From: Chara braunii
Lineage: Eukaryota > Streptophyta > Charophyceae > Charales > Characeae
DNA: 40,195 bases
Direction: 5' to 3'
NCBI GenBank assembly: GCA_003427395.1
Contig: BFEA01000451.1
Span: 238,839-279,033 of the forward strand
The position numbers and the translations under genes were made by a program. The notes under the pieces are model-generated. The model saw nothing but the letters and a program-made list of their open reading frames with translations, was not told where the DNA came from and did no database searches. Shown one piece after another: positions 9,230 through 20,311 of the stretch. The first letter of the stretch is position 1; every line of letters starts with the position of its first letter.

Positions 9230-11985
9230 AGGCAGAAACACAAGATTCCGGTGATGACGGATATTATCCACCCTTTACCGACCGGATTTATTAAAGATCG
9301 ACACATCCAAAACAATATTCTGTTAATCAAATTATGAAACTCTCTCGTCAATCGAAATAGAATGTTGCCTTCATTTTTATTGATTTTGAAAAGACTTACG
9401 ATCATGTGGACTGTCATTCTTTTTGTGCTTGTTTGAATAAGATGAACTTTGGACCCAACTTGCAAAAATGGGTCAGGATCCTCCATACCAATGCCACAAC
9501 AAAAGTTCAGATAAATGGGTTTCTTTGTCCAGAAATTAGATTGCAGAGATCAGTGATACATGGGGACCCCCTAGCCCCCTTTTTGTTTCTAATCATAATG
9601 GAAGCCCTAGGGGCTAATCTCAAAACTAACCATAATTTAAAACGCCTGGAGATTTCGGGCATTCTAAAAGAAGCTATTCCCGTTTGCTCAATGTTTGTTT
9701 ACAATCTCACAATCATAATGGAAGCATCAGTAGCAAACATTGAGGAAATTCAGACTCTAATGAACAAATTCACACGAGTTTCTGATATGGTGGTTAACTG
9801 GGAGAACAAGATTCAAGGGTGGTAGATTCATTCTAATGGGGACCACCCTCTAGAACAACCCAGAATAAGTTGGTTACCCCTAGAAGCCCCGGTCCGTATT
9901 CTGGGAGTATCACTCACAGCAATAGGTAAACTTATCATACATGATGAATGAATCTCCCAACCAGCACTAGAGAAAATGAATAAATGGAAGAACCAACACA
10001 CCTCCATTTTTGGAAGAACTCTCACAATCAATAACGTGATATTAACATTCACTGTGATTCACACATGATGAATGAATCTCTCAACCAGCACTAGAAAAAA
10101 TGAATAAATGGAAGAACCAACACACCTTCATTTTTNGAAGAACTCTCACAATCAATAACGTGATATTAACATTCATTTAGTATAAGTCAACACTTTGGGC
10201 GATAAGCAAAAAAATGACGTCTCACAATCAATAACGTGATATTAACATTCATTTAGTATAAGTCAACACTTTGGGCGATAAGCAAAAAAATGACGAAAAC
10301 CCTTCAGTGACAAGTAACATCTCGTCCCTGTATCCAATAAGCATATACATCCCTCTACATGGATAGAGAATCGGTATTGGACGATACCCAAAGTAAGGGT
10401 TCAATCTAGAGAAGAAAAGGGGAGTGGAAGTACCATAAACGATTTAATACTATATAATCTATGAGTAACGTTGATAAAAATATGACGTCATCTACCATTA
10501 CATAACAGGCATTTTCCAAATCGTTATGAGGAGGTACTTCGTCAGCCACGTTTTGACAATCGATGGATTACAGACACAAATCGTTGTATATACAATAACT
10601 TGTCCCCTCCTTGGTCTCACTGGGTCAAAAGAGGAGTCATGAGAATTAAGGACTTATGGGACACGAGTAAAAAAAAAAATGGAAAAAAACGGAGCAGCTA
10701 AGATATATACTTCGGTATGCTCACCACCTTAACCAAAACTTAGACCAGATCATTTTTTCTATACCCTTCGCTTGGGTAAGAACCCTAAGAAAATGAATTA
10801 AATGTCAAGAAACAGACTGGGTGGTCGGATTTCCGCTAGATGGTCAAAAGGTGTTTGGTCAAATTATACATATTCTTCCACAGGGCGCACTGATAAGTAT
10901 CTCCAAGATGAACAAAGATCAATTTATGACCCAGTCTTCCTTAGACACATTATTTTTTTTTCTTCCAATGCATCTTTATCGAATTGAAGTCATTTTCATC
11001 TCCTCGATCAAGGGATGGAAAGCCCTCCATCCGAAGACACCCATCCAAAAACTTCCAATAGATCCGGAAGAATGGGTGTGACAGATTAGCAAAAAAGGTA
11101 GACCAAGGAACTTGCAGTCTCTTACAATAAAGGCGACATATAGGATGATCCGACCAAAAGTAGACATTATAGCTATTCTTCAAGAACGATGGATATAAAC
11201 GTACTCAACAACATAATTTTTTTCAAAAATATAAGGCAACATCCTCCTAAATTTTATTCATTACAATGGTAAATTGCACATTTCGAGCTGAATTTCTTCG
11301 AAATTGGTAGGAAAGCGGTTATATAAACATTATGGTATAAAAGATGTTTTTTTGAAAGAGAGGATGTAGTATTAAAAGGGTCAGAAATAGTGAAATATAT
11401 TGTCCAATTTGTGCAAACCGAAATTAGAATCAAATGGTCGGTTGTCAAAGATAAATCACACAAATTTCAACAAAAAAAAACATTCAACAAGCAATCGGGA
11501 AATTTGCTTTGGACTGCCTGGGGGAAGATGGGGGGAGAAGTCTAGGGAAGGTGTCTTGGCTAGGAGAGGATTGGACGAAGGAAACCCTCAAAAAGGACTT
11601 TCAGCTCAACTTCAAGGACTAGTTCATACCGCGGTCAAGAACTACCCTCAGGGATCCAATTTTCTTCACTGATCTATTTTCTCCTTCCGAGCTTGCTCTT
11701 GTAGAAATGCAATGGTTTGGTTTGGGAGAAGACTGACAAATTCAAGAGATATTAAAGGAAGGCAGCGATAGCTAGTTTTGAGAGATATATTTGCCAGTTC
11801 CCATGGGGCTTAAGAGGCAACTCTAGCTCTTCCTTTATTTGCTTTTAATCTTGTATTCTATCATGGGACGTTGGACCCGGTTTTCGGCAGGTGATACTCC
11901 CCAGCAATAGATTGAAGTCACATGCAAGGATACTTAGGGGCATATGCTTTTAACATTATCCCTACCTGTGTCTTGTAAGTGTTCC

Positions 11986-12018
<33 letters not shown>
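9230..12018 (+). pseudogene. LINE C: 5'-truncated LINE inserted in LINE B
   Basis: A plus-strand L1-like ORF2 from within RT to the 3' end. Segments in order: TGFIKDRHIQNNILLI (about 9280-9330), FIFIDFEKTYDHVD (about 9370-9412), FGPNLQKWVRILH, the xDD region (9691-9705), an AxVRILGV stretch, RRNRWITDT-like matches near 10555, DPEEWV (about 11060), SLTIKATYRM (11118), and the terminal DFQLNFKD...LFSPSELALVEMQW (about 11590-11710). The 3' UTR has the GTTGGA-CCCGGTT-TTCGGC hairpin (11870-11888) and poly(A) at about 11990-12018. The catalytic box reads FVYN (9694-9705) instead of FVDD/FADD, so both aspartates are lost. Possible degenerate target duplication: GGCAGAAACACAAG at 9230 versus GATAGACACAAAG after the poly(A). 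Frameshifts, stops and internal duplications are present. Confidence 0.75.
9941..10295. repeat. Two staggered tandem duplications in LINE C
   Basis: A 124-bp unit starts at 9941 and again at 10065. A 76-bp unit starts at 10144 and again at 10220, overlapping the second 124-bp copy. Copies are nearly identical, and one contains an N (10136). Either very recent slippage or assembly stutter. Confidence 0.9.
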
Positions 12019-12020
<2 letters not shown>

Positions 12021-12395
12021 TAGACACAAAGGAAGAACCAATTCATGTTATTCCAACGATGAATTATCAATCAACTAGTCATTGGTTGGGAGACAACGAT
12101 GCGATATCTGTCATTGTAACAAAGCAAACTTCGTAGGTCTTTCCTTAAAACCCCGACACCATTTGACCGAACTAAGCATATCTATAGAAATATTTAAATG
12201 ACGACACGAGACAAACGTTCTTGCATAATAGCCAGAACATCTACCTTTTAAGTGTCAAGGTATGTATCTTTTGTAGTTCACACCTTTTATTAACCCTCCA
12301 TATCTATTTCGCCGGGTCAAAGGGCAATTAAGGAATGAGAGACTGAGGAGAAAAAAAAATCATCCTGTAAGTGTGGACAAATATAACATTCTGAT
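12019..12395 (-). pseudogene. LINE B piece 6: pre-zinc and first half of zf-RVT
   Basis: On the minus strand, with frameshifts: LPFDPAK (about 12320) aligns to LPMDPTEW of LINE A, KIHTLTLKR to the LTVKSAYRKL region, then WCRGFKERPTKFALLQ and ISHRCLPTND (about 12110-12075) align to WFRDCKSGPAKIKSLQ and VHRCLPTNS. It ends at LVLPLCLS, cut exactly where LINE C's poly(A) begins. The alignment resumes at 9229 on the other side of LINE C. Confidence 0.65.
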
Positions 12396-12931
12396 AAAGG
12401 TTGGGCCGAGAACCGGCCGAATCACCTACCCCTGTCAATGGCAAGCCCAGAGGTGGCGGGCTGGCGCAGGTCAAAGTTCATGTCCTCTTGAATGAGTGCG
12501 ACGTCAACCTAGACGTAGTCTCCCGTGGTTTAGGTCGCGGCGGTGCGTAGGAGTAGGGCGGTTGTAGCCCAGCAGGCTCGCGTTTTCGAATTTGAAAACA
12601 ATGGTTTGTAGGACCCCGAAATTTTGAAAGCTCATGCGGCGAATCTTCATCGTCGATCTTCAATGATCAGCGGTGGAGATCCGCCGCACGTTCTTTCAAA
12701 ATTTTCGGGTCATATTGGCCTTTTTTTTTTTTCAACGCTACGGCGGCCTCCTGAAGGCTGGGCATGACACCCCGCGACACCTTGAAATCCCCGGTACAAC
12801 CCCCCCCCACCGTCATGCGTTGGGTTGGACCGGCGGCCTGCCGGACCGGTGGACCAGTTGGTCAGACCAGCAAGCTCCCGGATGTGGGAGGCCCCCCCGG
12901 ACTATCCGGGGACTAACAATGCCCGACATTG
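12396..12931. mobile_element. hAT-like non-autonomous element (536 bp)
   Basis: Inserted in LINE B between ATTCTGAT (12388-12395) and ATTCTGAC (12932-12939), an 8-bp target duplication with one mismatch. Ends AAAGGTTGGGC and, inverted, CAATGTCGGGC resemble each other (8 of 11) and the GTYGGGC type of hAT termini. The interior is GC-rich with no convincing protein. On the minus strand, LINE B alignment is lost at the right edge and resumes at the left edge, supporting the limits. Superfamily is inferred from duplication length and termini. Confidence 0.55.
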
Positions 12932-13337
12932 ATTCTGACTCTATACATTATATTGTTAGGAAATAAAATACCTTCTCATGGCCTGTCCGTACCAGGGTAA
13001 AATGATACTAAAATAATTTTCGAGGTGGTAGATATTCATTAAGGCTCCATCGGGGTGAACCTGTATTACTTGGTCTGCAATGCTATTCCCTTTAGGTTGG
13101 ACCACACATACGCAGTCATCTTCCAAAAGGACAGGTCGATTTTTCAATAATATAGTTCATGGTAGGGGGATTCAAGAAATAATTTGATTCATATTGCGCT
13201 CCAGATTTATGTCATATTTGATTTCTTTTCGTAATTCATTGAATTCATCCTCTGATTTCCATTATTTCCCAATCGGGTCTCATAAGTCTTTGACTCTCAG
13301 AACCCACAATTTAACCGAAGTGGACCAAGGAGAATCA
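12932..13337 (-). pseudogene. LINE B piece 5: linker between RT and zf-RVT
   Basis: DSPWSTSVKLWVLRVKDLWD (about 13336-13275) aligns to DSPWKGWVKNGITRVGDLWD of LINE A (near 33960). CVCVVQPKGNSIADQVIQVH (about 13115-13055) then aligns to the WVEPEVALIERYRVEKD segment. Stops occur between them. The piece starts at the left edge of the 1.7-kb hAT-like element and ends at the 536-bp one. Confidence 0.65.
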
Positions 13338-13411
13338 CTGTGTAGCACACCGAACATATTCGGGTGTTCGCCCGAACGCCACCCGAACGTGTTTGGCCGA
13401 ACATATTTAAA

Positions 13412-13418
<7 letters not shown>

Positions 13419-13457
<39 letters not shown>
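13419..13457. repeat. (TA)n microsatellite
   Basis: TA dinucleotides inside the hAT-like element. Related TA-rich runs occur at about 14795-14850. Confidence 0.95.
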
Positions 13458-13461
<4 letters not shown>

Positions 13462-14001
13462 GGTTACCAGCCCGTACGTACGGAGGCCCCCGGGCGGACC
13501 TCCGTACGTTCGGGCGTTCGGGGCTCGAACCCGACGGCGTTCGGCCCCCGCCAAAAAATATTTCGGGGCCTAAAAATATTTGTTTTTTTCTGAATTGTTT
13601 TTTATGAGTTCTCTATGACGTGAGGTACATGCCTATTAAATTTCAAGTCATTTGGCTTAACCTGATAAGAATTAAAAATCGTCAAAGATGGCGGTGTCAA
13701 AACGTGCTCGCCCTTGTTTTTTTTCACTTTCAACTTTTTGTTTTCACTTTAGTTCGATGTCTAAACAATTTTATTATTTTTTGAAACTTTTTTAGTGGGT
13801 TTTATATTTTGTGAAGTACACATATGTAAATTTTCAGGGCATTTAGATATTCCAAAAAAAAATGAAAAATCGCCAAAGATGGGTGTGTCGAAAACATGCT
13901 CGCTCACTCACTAAATTTAATTCTCTTTTTATTTTTATTTATTTTTATTATTAGTATTTTTTCTGTGTATTTTATTTTTATTTCAAATTTGGTAAGGAAT
14001 T

Positions 14002-14706
14002 NNNNNNNNNNNNNNNNNNNNNNNNNNNNNNNNNNNNNNNNNNNNNNNNNNNNNNNNNNNNNNNNNNNNNNNNNNNNNNNNNNNNNNNNNNNNNNNNNNN
14101 NNNNNNNNNNNNNNNNNNNNNNNNNNNNNNNNNNNNNNNNNNNNNNNNNNNNNNNNNNNNNNNNNNNNNNNNNNNNNNNNNNNNNNNNNNNNNNNNNNNN
14201 NNNNNNNNNNNNNNNNNNNNNNNNNNNNNNNNNNNNNNNNNNNNNNNNNNNNNNNNNNNNNNNNNNNNNNNNNNNNNNNNNNNNNNNNNNNNNNNNNNNN
14301 NNNNNNNNNNNNNNNNNNNNNNNNNNNNNNNNNNNNNNNNNNNNNNNNNNNNNNNNNNNNNNNNNNNNNNNNNNNNNNNNNNNNNNNNNNNNNNNNNNNN
14401 NNNNNNNNNNNNNNNNNNNNNNNNNNNNNNNNNNNNNNNNNNNNNNNNNNNNNNNNNNNNNNNNNNNNNNNNNNNNNNNNNNNNNNNNNNNNNNNNNNNN
14501 NNNNNNNNNNNNNNNNNNNNNNNNNNNNNNNNNNNNNNNNNNNNNNNNNNNNNNNNNNNNNNNNNNNNNNNNNNNNNNNNNNNNNNNNNNNNNNNNNNNN
14601 NNNNNNNNNNNNNNNNNNNNNNNNNNNNNNNNNNNNNNNNNNNNNNNNNNNNNNNNNNNNNNNNNNNNNNNNNNNNNNNNNNNNNNNNNNNNNNNNNNNN
14701 NNNNNN
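14002..14706. other. Assembly gap (705 N)
   Basis: A run of N inside the hAT-like element. Long reading frames across it are meaningless. Confidence 1.
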
Positions 14707-15047
14707 TCCGACGAAACAGTTTGTCACAGCCCCTCGTTTGTTGTCCTCTTCTCTCTCTCTGCCTACGGTTTACCGGGCAGTTCTGTTTGTGACGATATAT
14801 ATATATATATATGTTCTATTTGACGATATATATATATATATTTATATATATTTGATTTTTACCTCGAGTGTGGTTACGAATTTGACCATACCTCCAAGGC
14901 AAAAGTTTTTTGTATTATTATTTGACATCACATATATTTTTTTCAGATTGTTTGGAGATTTTTTTTTTTTTTTAATTATATTTTAATGTTCGCGTTCGGA
15001 GAGTTCAACGCCCGTTCGCATTCGGTCCCGAACACGATGCTACACAG

Positions 15048-15418
15048 GAAAATCATAACTTATAAATACCCTACCGTTCGTGTTTGGTATTCATTTGTTA
15101 CCAAAGATAGGTTGTTAGAGAACTTCCTTATATCTCGAAGGAAGAGATTTATTGGGGAGGGGAAGTTTCCGCCAGGTTTTCAACAATATGGGTAAAGCCG
15201 TAGAAGTTATCCATAACCAAATCCCTTTGAACCTCTCCCCTTACTCCTTTCTGACGGGATTATGAATGGGGTCGTGAAATACTTGAATACCTATCCTTTA
15301 CCCAGGTAAGTGGATGAACCTCGTATGTAGAAATATGAGTCAAACATCTTATTTGTTTGAGATCTAGAACTTGCAAAGGAAGATATGTTCCCAAAATCAA
15401 ACGTTTTATTCATTGAAG
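15048..15418 (-). pseudogene. LINE B piece 4: post-RT linker
   Basis: The minus-strand stretch NLFLRDIRKFSNNLSLVTN (about 15160-15100) matches RPPPERWEEVARQPLLGNR of LINE A (near 33870-33920) in position and pattern, and the preceding residues also fit. The piece is bounded by two hAT-like insertions. Confidence 0.55.
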
Positions 15419-15811
15419 TTGCGTTGCATAACGTACACATACGGGGTCTTTCCGTACGAAACGTACAGGTAATATCTGTACGGGATCTGTATGGGAACCT
15501 GTATGGGAACCTGTATGGTAACTTGTACGTCTTGTACGCGCCCGTACGAAAAAGCAAAAAAAAAAAAAAAAAAAAGTTCATCAAAAAAATTTGAAAAACA
15601 AACTATGTGATGCAACAACACAAAATAAGTAATATTTGGCTAAGCATCATCTTTAGATTCTTATTAGAATTTTTGAAAAAAAATAAAAACCATACCGGAT
15701 TAAAAAAAAAAAAAAAAAAAACTTGTACGGGCCCCCTAGCGTACGAGTAGCGTACGAGTACAAGAGTACGAATTTGTACTCGTACGAGGGTGCGTACAAG
15801 TGGCAACACAA
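15419..15811. mobile_element. hAT-like MITE (393 bp)
   Basis: Ends TTGCGTTGC and, inverted, TTGTGTTGCC, flanked by CATTGAAG (15411-15418) and CATTGAAA (15812-15819), an 8-bp target duplication with one mismatch. Subterminal GTACG motifs are dense at both ends in inverted orientation. A19 (about 15557-15575) and A20 (about 15702-15721) runs lie inside, with no coding. The TTGYGTTGCC end resembles hAT termini. Confidence 0.62.
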
Positions 15812-17012
15812 CATTGAAAAATCAAGGTTTCACATTGAATTCGAGGATAAAAAATCATGAATCCTCCTTTGGCTTTTGGTTGAATCAGGGAGAGCCATGT
15901 CACTCTAGGTATCACATGATGAGACTCATGATCTCCTCTCCACAAAAAAAAGTAATTTGTTTTTTAATATCCTTAAGTGAATTTTTACCTCGTTACCATA
16001 ATGCTGATTTATACCAAATGGAAGCCAACACAACATTGTTAATGAGTTGCGCCCTACCAATCAGAGAAGTGTGTTGATTCCTCCATTGTTTCATTTTTTT
16101 CTAAAGACGGAGTAAAAATTCAGATATCATTAGTGTTTGGCTTTCCTTGTGCAGTAAGAATGACTCCTAGTACTCTAATAGGTGATTCATGCGGTAACCA
16201 TTTAATTTTTGGCTTTTCTGGTGGTCTATCCCCTTATGAATGAATCGACCATCCCTTTGTTTCACTTCCCCATTTAAGAACTATGCCTGGAAGTTAAAAA
16301 AAAAACATTTTTATTCGTACTTTAATTTCTTTCATATTTCCATTGTAGTCTCCATCATGATTGTTAGATCATCAACAAACATGGAATAAATTCCTCTGGA
16401 ATTAAAAAATCTGCAGTATTTTAAGATTGCTATGATTGCTACGAAGGTTTTCCCTCAGAGCTTCCATAATAATAAAAAAGAGGAAGAGTGCTAATGGGTC
16501 TCCTTGCCTTACAAATCTTTGGAGATGAATCTCAGGGGAATGCAAACCGTTTACTTGAACTCGAATGGGAGCAATAAAATTAAAAATTTATATTCATTCC
16601 CTTATATTAAGACCAAAATTTAACTTTTTCATACAATCATTGACAAAAGTCAATCTACATTATCACAAATCTTCTTAAAATAAAAAAAAACAATGATGCA
16701 TTATAATGGTTTTGCTAACTTAATAATCTAATTGATTAGTAAAATGTTGTCTTATATATTTCTCCCATTAATAAAATTAGTTTGAGATCGATGAATAATA
16801 TCGGGTATCACTGGTATAAATCGGTTGGCCAAAGTTTTGACCAACGTTTCATATACTATTGTTAGTAACATTATTGATCTGTAATCTTTAATATTTATTT
16901 TGCTACCTTTTTTGTATAACAAAGTCAGAATTCCTTGACCCAATATATCCCCTATATGACCAGAATCTTTGACTTGTCTATAATACTCCATCAAATCGTC
17001 TGATAAGGACGA
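15812..17012 (-). pseudogene. LINE B piece 3: reverse transcriptase core
   Basis: Minus strand: LSDDLMEYYRQVKDSGHIGD (17008 down), ILTLLYKKGSKINIKDYR, LVKTLANRFIPVIPDIIHRS, then a degraded palm where the first catalytic block reads FYFKKICDNVD instead of IDFEKAYDHVD. The second block SMFVDDLTIMME (16368-16379 for FVDD) is intact. Downstream come KQWRNQHTSLIGRAQLINNV and WRGDHESHHVIPRVTWLSLI (about 15945-15885), matching WRGDNQNSNAMSRVAWDSVI of LINE A. Numerous stops and frameshifts. The first aspartate is lost while the second motif survives, so it is inactive. Confidence 0.8.
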
Positions 17013-17029
17013 TGTCGGGCGCATTGCTC

Positions 17030-18600
17030 TCGCAGAAGGACCCTCCCGGCCACGTCACGCAAGATTTCGTGCAGTTCTTTATCCTTATATCAGGGTGCAA
17101 ATGGAGCTTTCGACCGAGTGCGCCAGCCATACCTCTCACGAACCCCTATGACAGAATAGGGTCACGCAAGGTTAACTTACCTTCACCTGCGGAAGTTGTC
17201 ACCATCCCTTAAGTGGGTGTATCCCCGCCAGCAGCATGGGGGGTATGCATTGTCTCATGCCTCTCTCGGACCTGTACGCGAACCGACGCATTGAGGGGCC
17301 GAAGTCCCAGGCGCGGCTCATCATCGGTTGACTAGGACGCATCCTTCTTACCATGTGTTACACCATGCCAAATAAAAAAGTCAGATTACTCACACACAAC
17401 AAAACGCTCCTAGTCCCTTCAGTATCCAACCCATAACCTTTTGACATGAGAATCGGTTAGGCGTTGCACACGCGAGTTAAGATAAAAACTTTGAAGAAGC
17501 AGGGCTTGTTCGTATTGACTAACCATGCATGAATATGCAAGCAGTCGCAGCGATGACGTATTATGTAGTACCCATAATCGTGTGACCCTCAATGGTCTCG
17601 AGGGTCACATTCGACACTCAAGTGTCGGTTGACACGCGGCTTGAGGGGTTAATCTCTCGACGCTAGACAACCGCAAAGCCGTTAAGAACCACTCCCTCGT
17701 CTGCACCCTGTGGAGAGTGGGTGGTACGTAGGCTCCTACATGTTGTGACAGTCTACCCTTGTGGCCATGGAGACAAGCTCCATCATCCAGGACTTTGAGA
17801 GAAATCAAGGGGTTTGATTTTGACGGATGACACAGACTTCAACGTCCAACTACAATATTTTTTTAAAAGCAAAGGGTAAAAAAAGAATTTGCCCTTTCTC
17901 TCAAAACACAAAATCAGCTCAACGCTCACACGCTTTTACAATAGGTCGCATAAACACTTGAAAGTTGAAACATATACACCGATATATACGTAAAGGGTTA
18001 TACATACGAGACAATCACTTCTCACAATCACTGTGAGACTCCCCTTAACCATGTATATGTGATTGTAGATAAGTAAAATCCAGAGTCTGAACCACAAACA
18101 TACCGACAATCACGTCAAAAATTCAACCAAAAGTCCACGCACTACACGGGGTCAAATTCAGCCACTCTCTGCGTTCACACCCCTCGCTTTAGCCACACAA
18201 GCATCAACCTTTTACCAACCTTCCATAATACAATACTCAATATCTTTGTTAAATGACCATTCAATAAAGCACGGGTGAAAACCCAAACAAAACAATTCAA
18301 ACCACAGGGCTAAAACTTTTAGGTTGAGTAGCGAGAGTGAATTGGAGTTGAATCGTAAATCGACGAATCGACAACCGACCTGTTCTAAGTGGTAACACAA
18401 TATGATCCTCGTGGGATCAAGCTGAAACTAGTCCAATCTTGAATAGGAATGTTCAAAAAGGATCTGTAACACATGACAAGTCAAATGCCAAAGGCTAAAC
18501 TATAAGTGTATGGAGAATGAACCCCCATATCACGTTCTCACTCAAAACCTTTTCATAATTATGTCCATGTCTACTTTTAAACAAGTGTCAAAGAAAAGTA
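17030..18600. other. Left part of the 7.94-kb element, no gene seen
   Basis: Non-coding in appearance. A short palindromic segment GTGACCCTC...GAGGGTCAC (17582-17608) is notable. No PBS-like or protein motif could be supported. Confidence 0.4.
17582..17608. repeat. Short palindrome GTGACCCTC/GAGGGTCAC
   Basis: A 9-bp perfect inverted pair around a CAATGGTCTC-type centre. It could form a stem or be a protein-binding site; nothing else supports a role. Confidence 0.6.
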
Positions 18601-18604
18601 AGAT

Positions 18605-19262
18605 TTTTGGTAGTATCTCCCCTACTCAAGGTGGATTGCCAAAATTTTTCTATCAATATATAATATAACTCCTCTAACTAAGAAAAATTCGGCACCGCTT
18701 CCCGTATGAAAATTATCTTTTCGTAATCTATATCCGCTCAAATATGAAAACTGAAATGGTCTTTAATAATGGAAAGTCAAATTTTGTCTAACTCCCTTAA
18801 TTAGTAAAATTCAGGCAGCATCTTCTTTAGAGACATAGACTCCCCATATTTATACCAAGCCAGATAAGAACTTGAAGAAAGACTTGAGCTCCTGCCAAGA
18901 CAAAATTTAACTAACTCCTTATATTTTTTAAAATTTCAGAAGCGCTTCCTTTAGAGAAAGTAACTCTCCAAATTTATACAAAGCTAAGTACAGATGTGAA
19001 GTGATTCTGAGTTCCCAAAGTCAAATTTTGTCTCTTTGAATTAACAAAAATTCGGGCAACACTTCCCATTAAAAAAAAAGGCTTTCTAGATTTCTATTAA
19101 GCCAGATATAACTTAAACAAAAACTGAACTTTGAAAAACTAAAATTTAATTATTTAACTAACTCCTTGGTTTTGTAGTGATTTCGGTAGCGCTTTTCCCG
19201 TAGAGAAAGTAACTTTTTAAATTTCATACAAAGTCAAGTAAAATAAATGATTTGTGAAAATG
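18605..19262. repeat. Degenerate ~120-bp tandem array
   Basis: About five copies are anchored on GGYAGCRYTTCCC-like blocks at 18611, 18693, 18814, 18938, 19052 and 19185. Shared surroundings are AAAGTCAAATTTTGTCTAACTCC, TAGAGAAAGTAACT and AAATTTATACAAAGC-type segments. Copies differ by about a third of positions and in length (82-133 bp apart), so it is old. Similar CGGCAG...CTCCCC arrays are known in untranslated parts of plant LTR retrotransposons. Confidence 0.75.
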
Positions 19263-19390
19263 CGAGAATTAACCTTAAACCACTAGTATCTCCGCCAGTG
19301 TTGAAAAATTATGGAAAAGTGAATGTTTTTTCGTTTTTCCTGAAGAGTTTGGAGGTTCCAGAGACTCGACACTAGTTGTATTTCTCATTA

Positions 19391-19391
<1 letters not shown>

Positions 19392-19433
<42 letters not shown>
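19392..19433. repeat. Poly-A tract (42 bp)
   Basis: Uninterrupted A run inside the 7.94-kb element. It might mark the 3' end of a nested plus-strand retroposon, but no body or target duplication is evident upstream. Confidence 0.95.
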
Positions 19434-19435
<2 letters not shown>

Positions 19436-19559
19436 AAGGACGTCGGGGAAGACTGTGAAAGAGATGTGTTCACATAAGAACTCAAAGGAATGCATCTACC
19501 TAGAAACATAGTCAATTTCGTTTTTTGTATGTGTTTTGCTTTTTTTTTTTTTTGTGATC

Positions 19560-19945
19560 CGCGTTTAGTGTCCTGCCAACGAGAGGCAAGGCGCATTCCA
19601 CGGACAACCGACACTTTGCAACGGGGGGCGCATTCTCACTCGTACTCCAGATTCTATATCCAACTGCTTTCACGATCAAAGTGTTTTTTTTTTTGTTTTT
19701 TTTTCTGCTTTCATTATTACTGCAGGGCTGCAATGCCCGTTGAGAGGGCATACTGTCACAAGTACTTCAAATTTTGTATCCAGCTGCTTTCACGTCCAAA
19801 GAGTTGTTGCTGAATTTTTATTTTTTTTCTTTTGTTTGTTCTTGCTGCTATAATTTCAACAGAGTTGTAACGCCCGTTGAAGGTGCATACTCTTACATGT
19901 ACCCCAAAATCTGCATCCGACTGCTTTCACGTCCCTAGAGATAGT
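19560..19945. repeat. Tandem triplication, 120-137 bp units
   Basis: CTGCTTTCACG recurs at 19664, 19784 and 19921. Each is preceded by GCCCGTTGA..G.GCATACTC...TAC-type sequence and followed by a T-rich run. The apparent reading frames across it are by-products. Confidence 0.85.
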
Positions 19946-19986
19946 TGATTTTTTTATTTTTTATTTTTTCTCATTTTTAAAGAGAA

Positions 19987-20042
19987 GCAGTGAAATTCAG
20001 GGTTGACAACTTTCGGTGCGCAGTGAAATTTAGGGTTGGCAA
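19987..20042. repeat. Direct repeat, 33-bp period
   Basis: Two copies of GCAGTGAAATTYAGGGTTG at 19987 and 20020. Confidence 0.9.
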
Positions 20043-20094
20043 ATACAGGCTCAGAGGTACCAGTGGTTTAATAAAAAAAAATTATCTCGGAAAA

Positions 20095-20165
20095 TACAGA
20101 ATTTGAACTCCTATAGCTTTAGCACGTGGCGAGCAGCTAAAACAACTACCTATCAAACTGAAACT
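20095..20165 (-). other. tRNA-like polymerase III promoter boxes
   Basis: On the minus strand TTTCAGTTTGATAGG (from about 20163) resembles a tRNA D-arm A box. About 40 bp on, GGAGTTCAAATTC (about 20111-20099) fits a T-arm B box. A TTTAGC/GCTAAA stem lies between at the anticodon-arm position, but its loop is 12 nt and the acceptor arms do not pair. It is a tRNA relic or SINE head, not a functional tRNA. Confidence 0.3.
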
Positions 20166-20311
20166 CGGACTAATTAAAACTCTCACTTAGCCACATGCAA
20201 GTACATACCACAATGGTAAGTACTCTCACCCAGTCATAAGGTTAAACCTTGTCAACAATAGTTCATAATCTTTCAATGATTTATCCCTTATGCCAGCTTA
20301 CGTAAGGCGTA

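Larger units (their letters stand above)
13338..15047. mobile_element. hAT-like element (1.71 kb, contains N gap)
   Basis: Perfect 10-bp terminal inverted repeats CTGTGTAGCA (13338-13347) and TGCTACACAG (15038-15047) are flanked by GAGAATCA (13330-13337) and GAAAATCA (15048-15055), an 8-bp target duplication with one mismatch. Both ends carry many CGAACG/GTTCGG subterminal motifs in opposite orientations, as expected for transposase binding regions. It includes a TA run (about 13419-13457), TA-rich stretches and the assembly gap. No transposase is seen, but 705 bp are unknown. LINE B protein similarity continues on either side. Confidence 0.7.

Noticed and set aside
13896-14792. 298- and 249-codon frames across 13896-14792
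   Set aside because: They run through the N gap; the known parts are low complexity.
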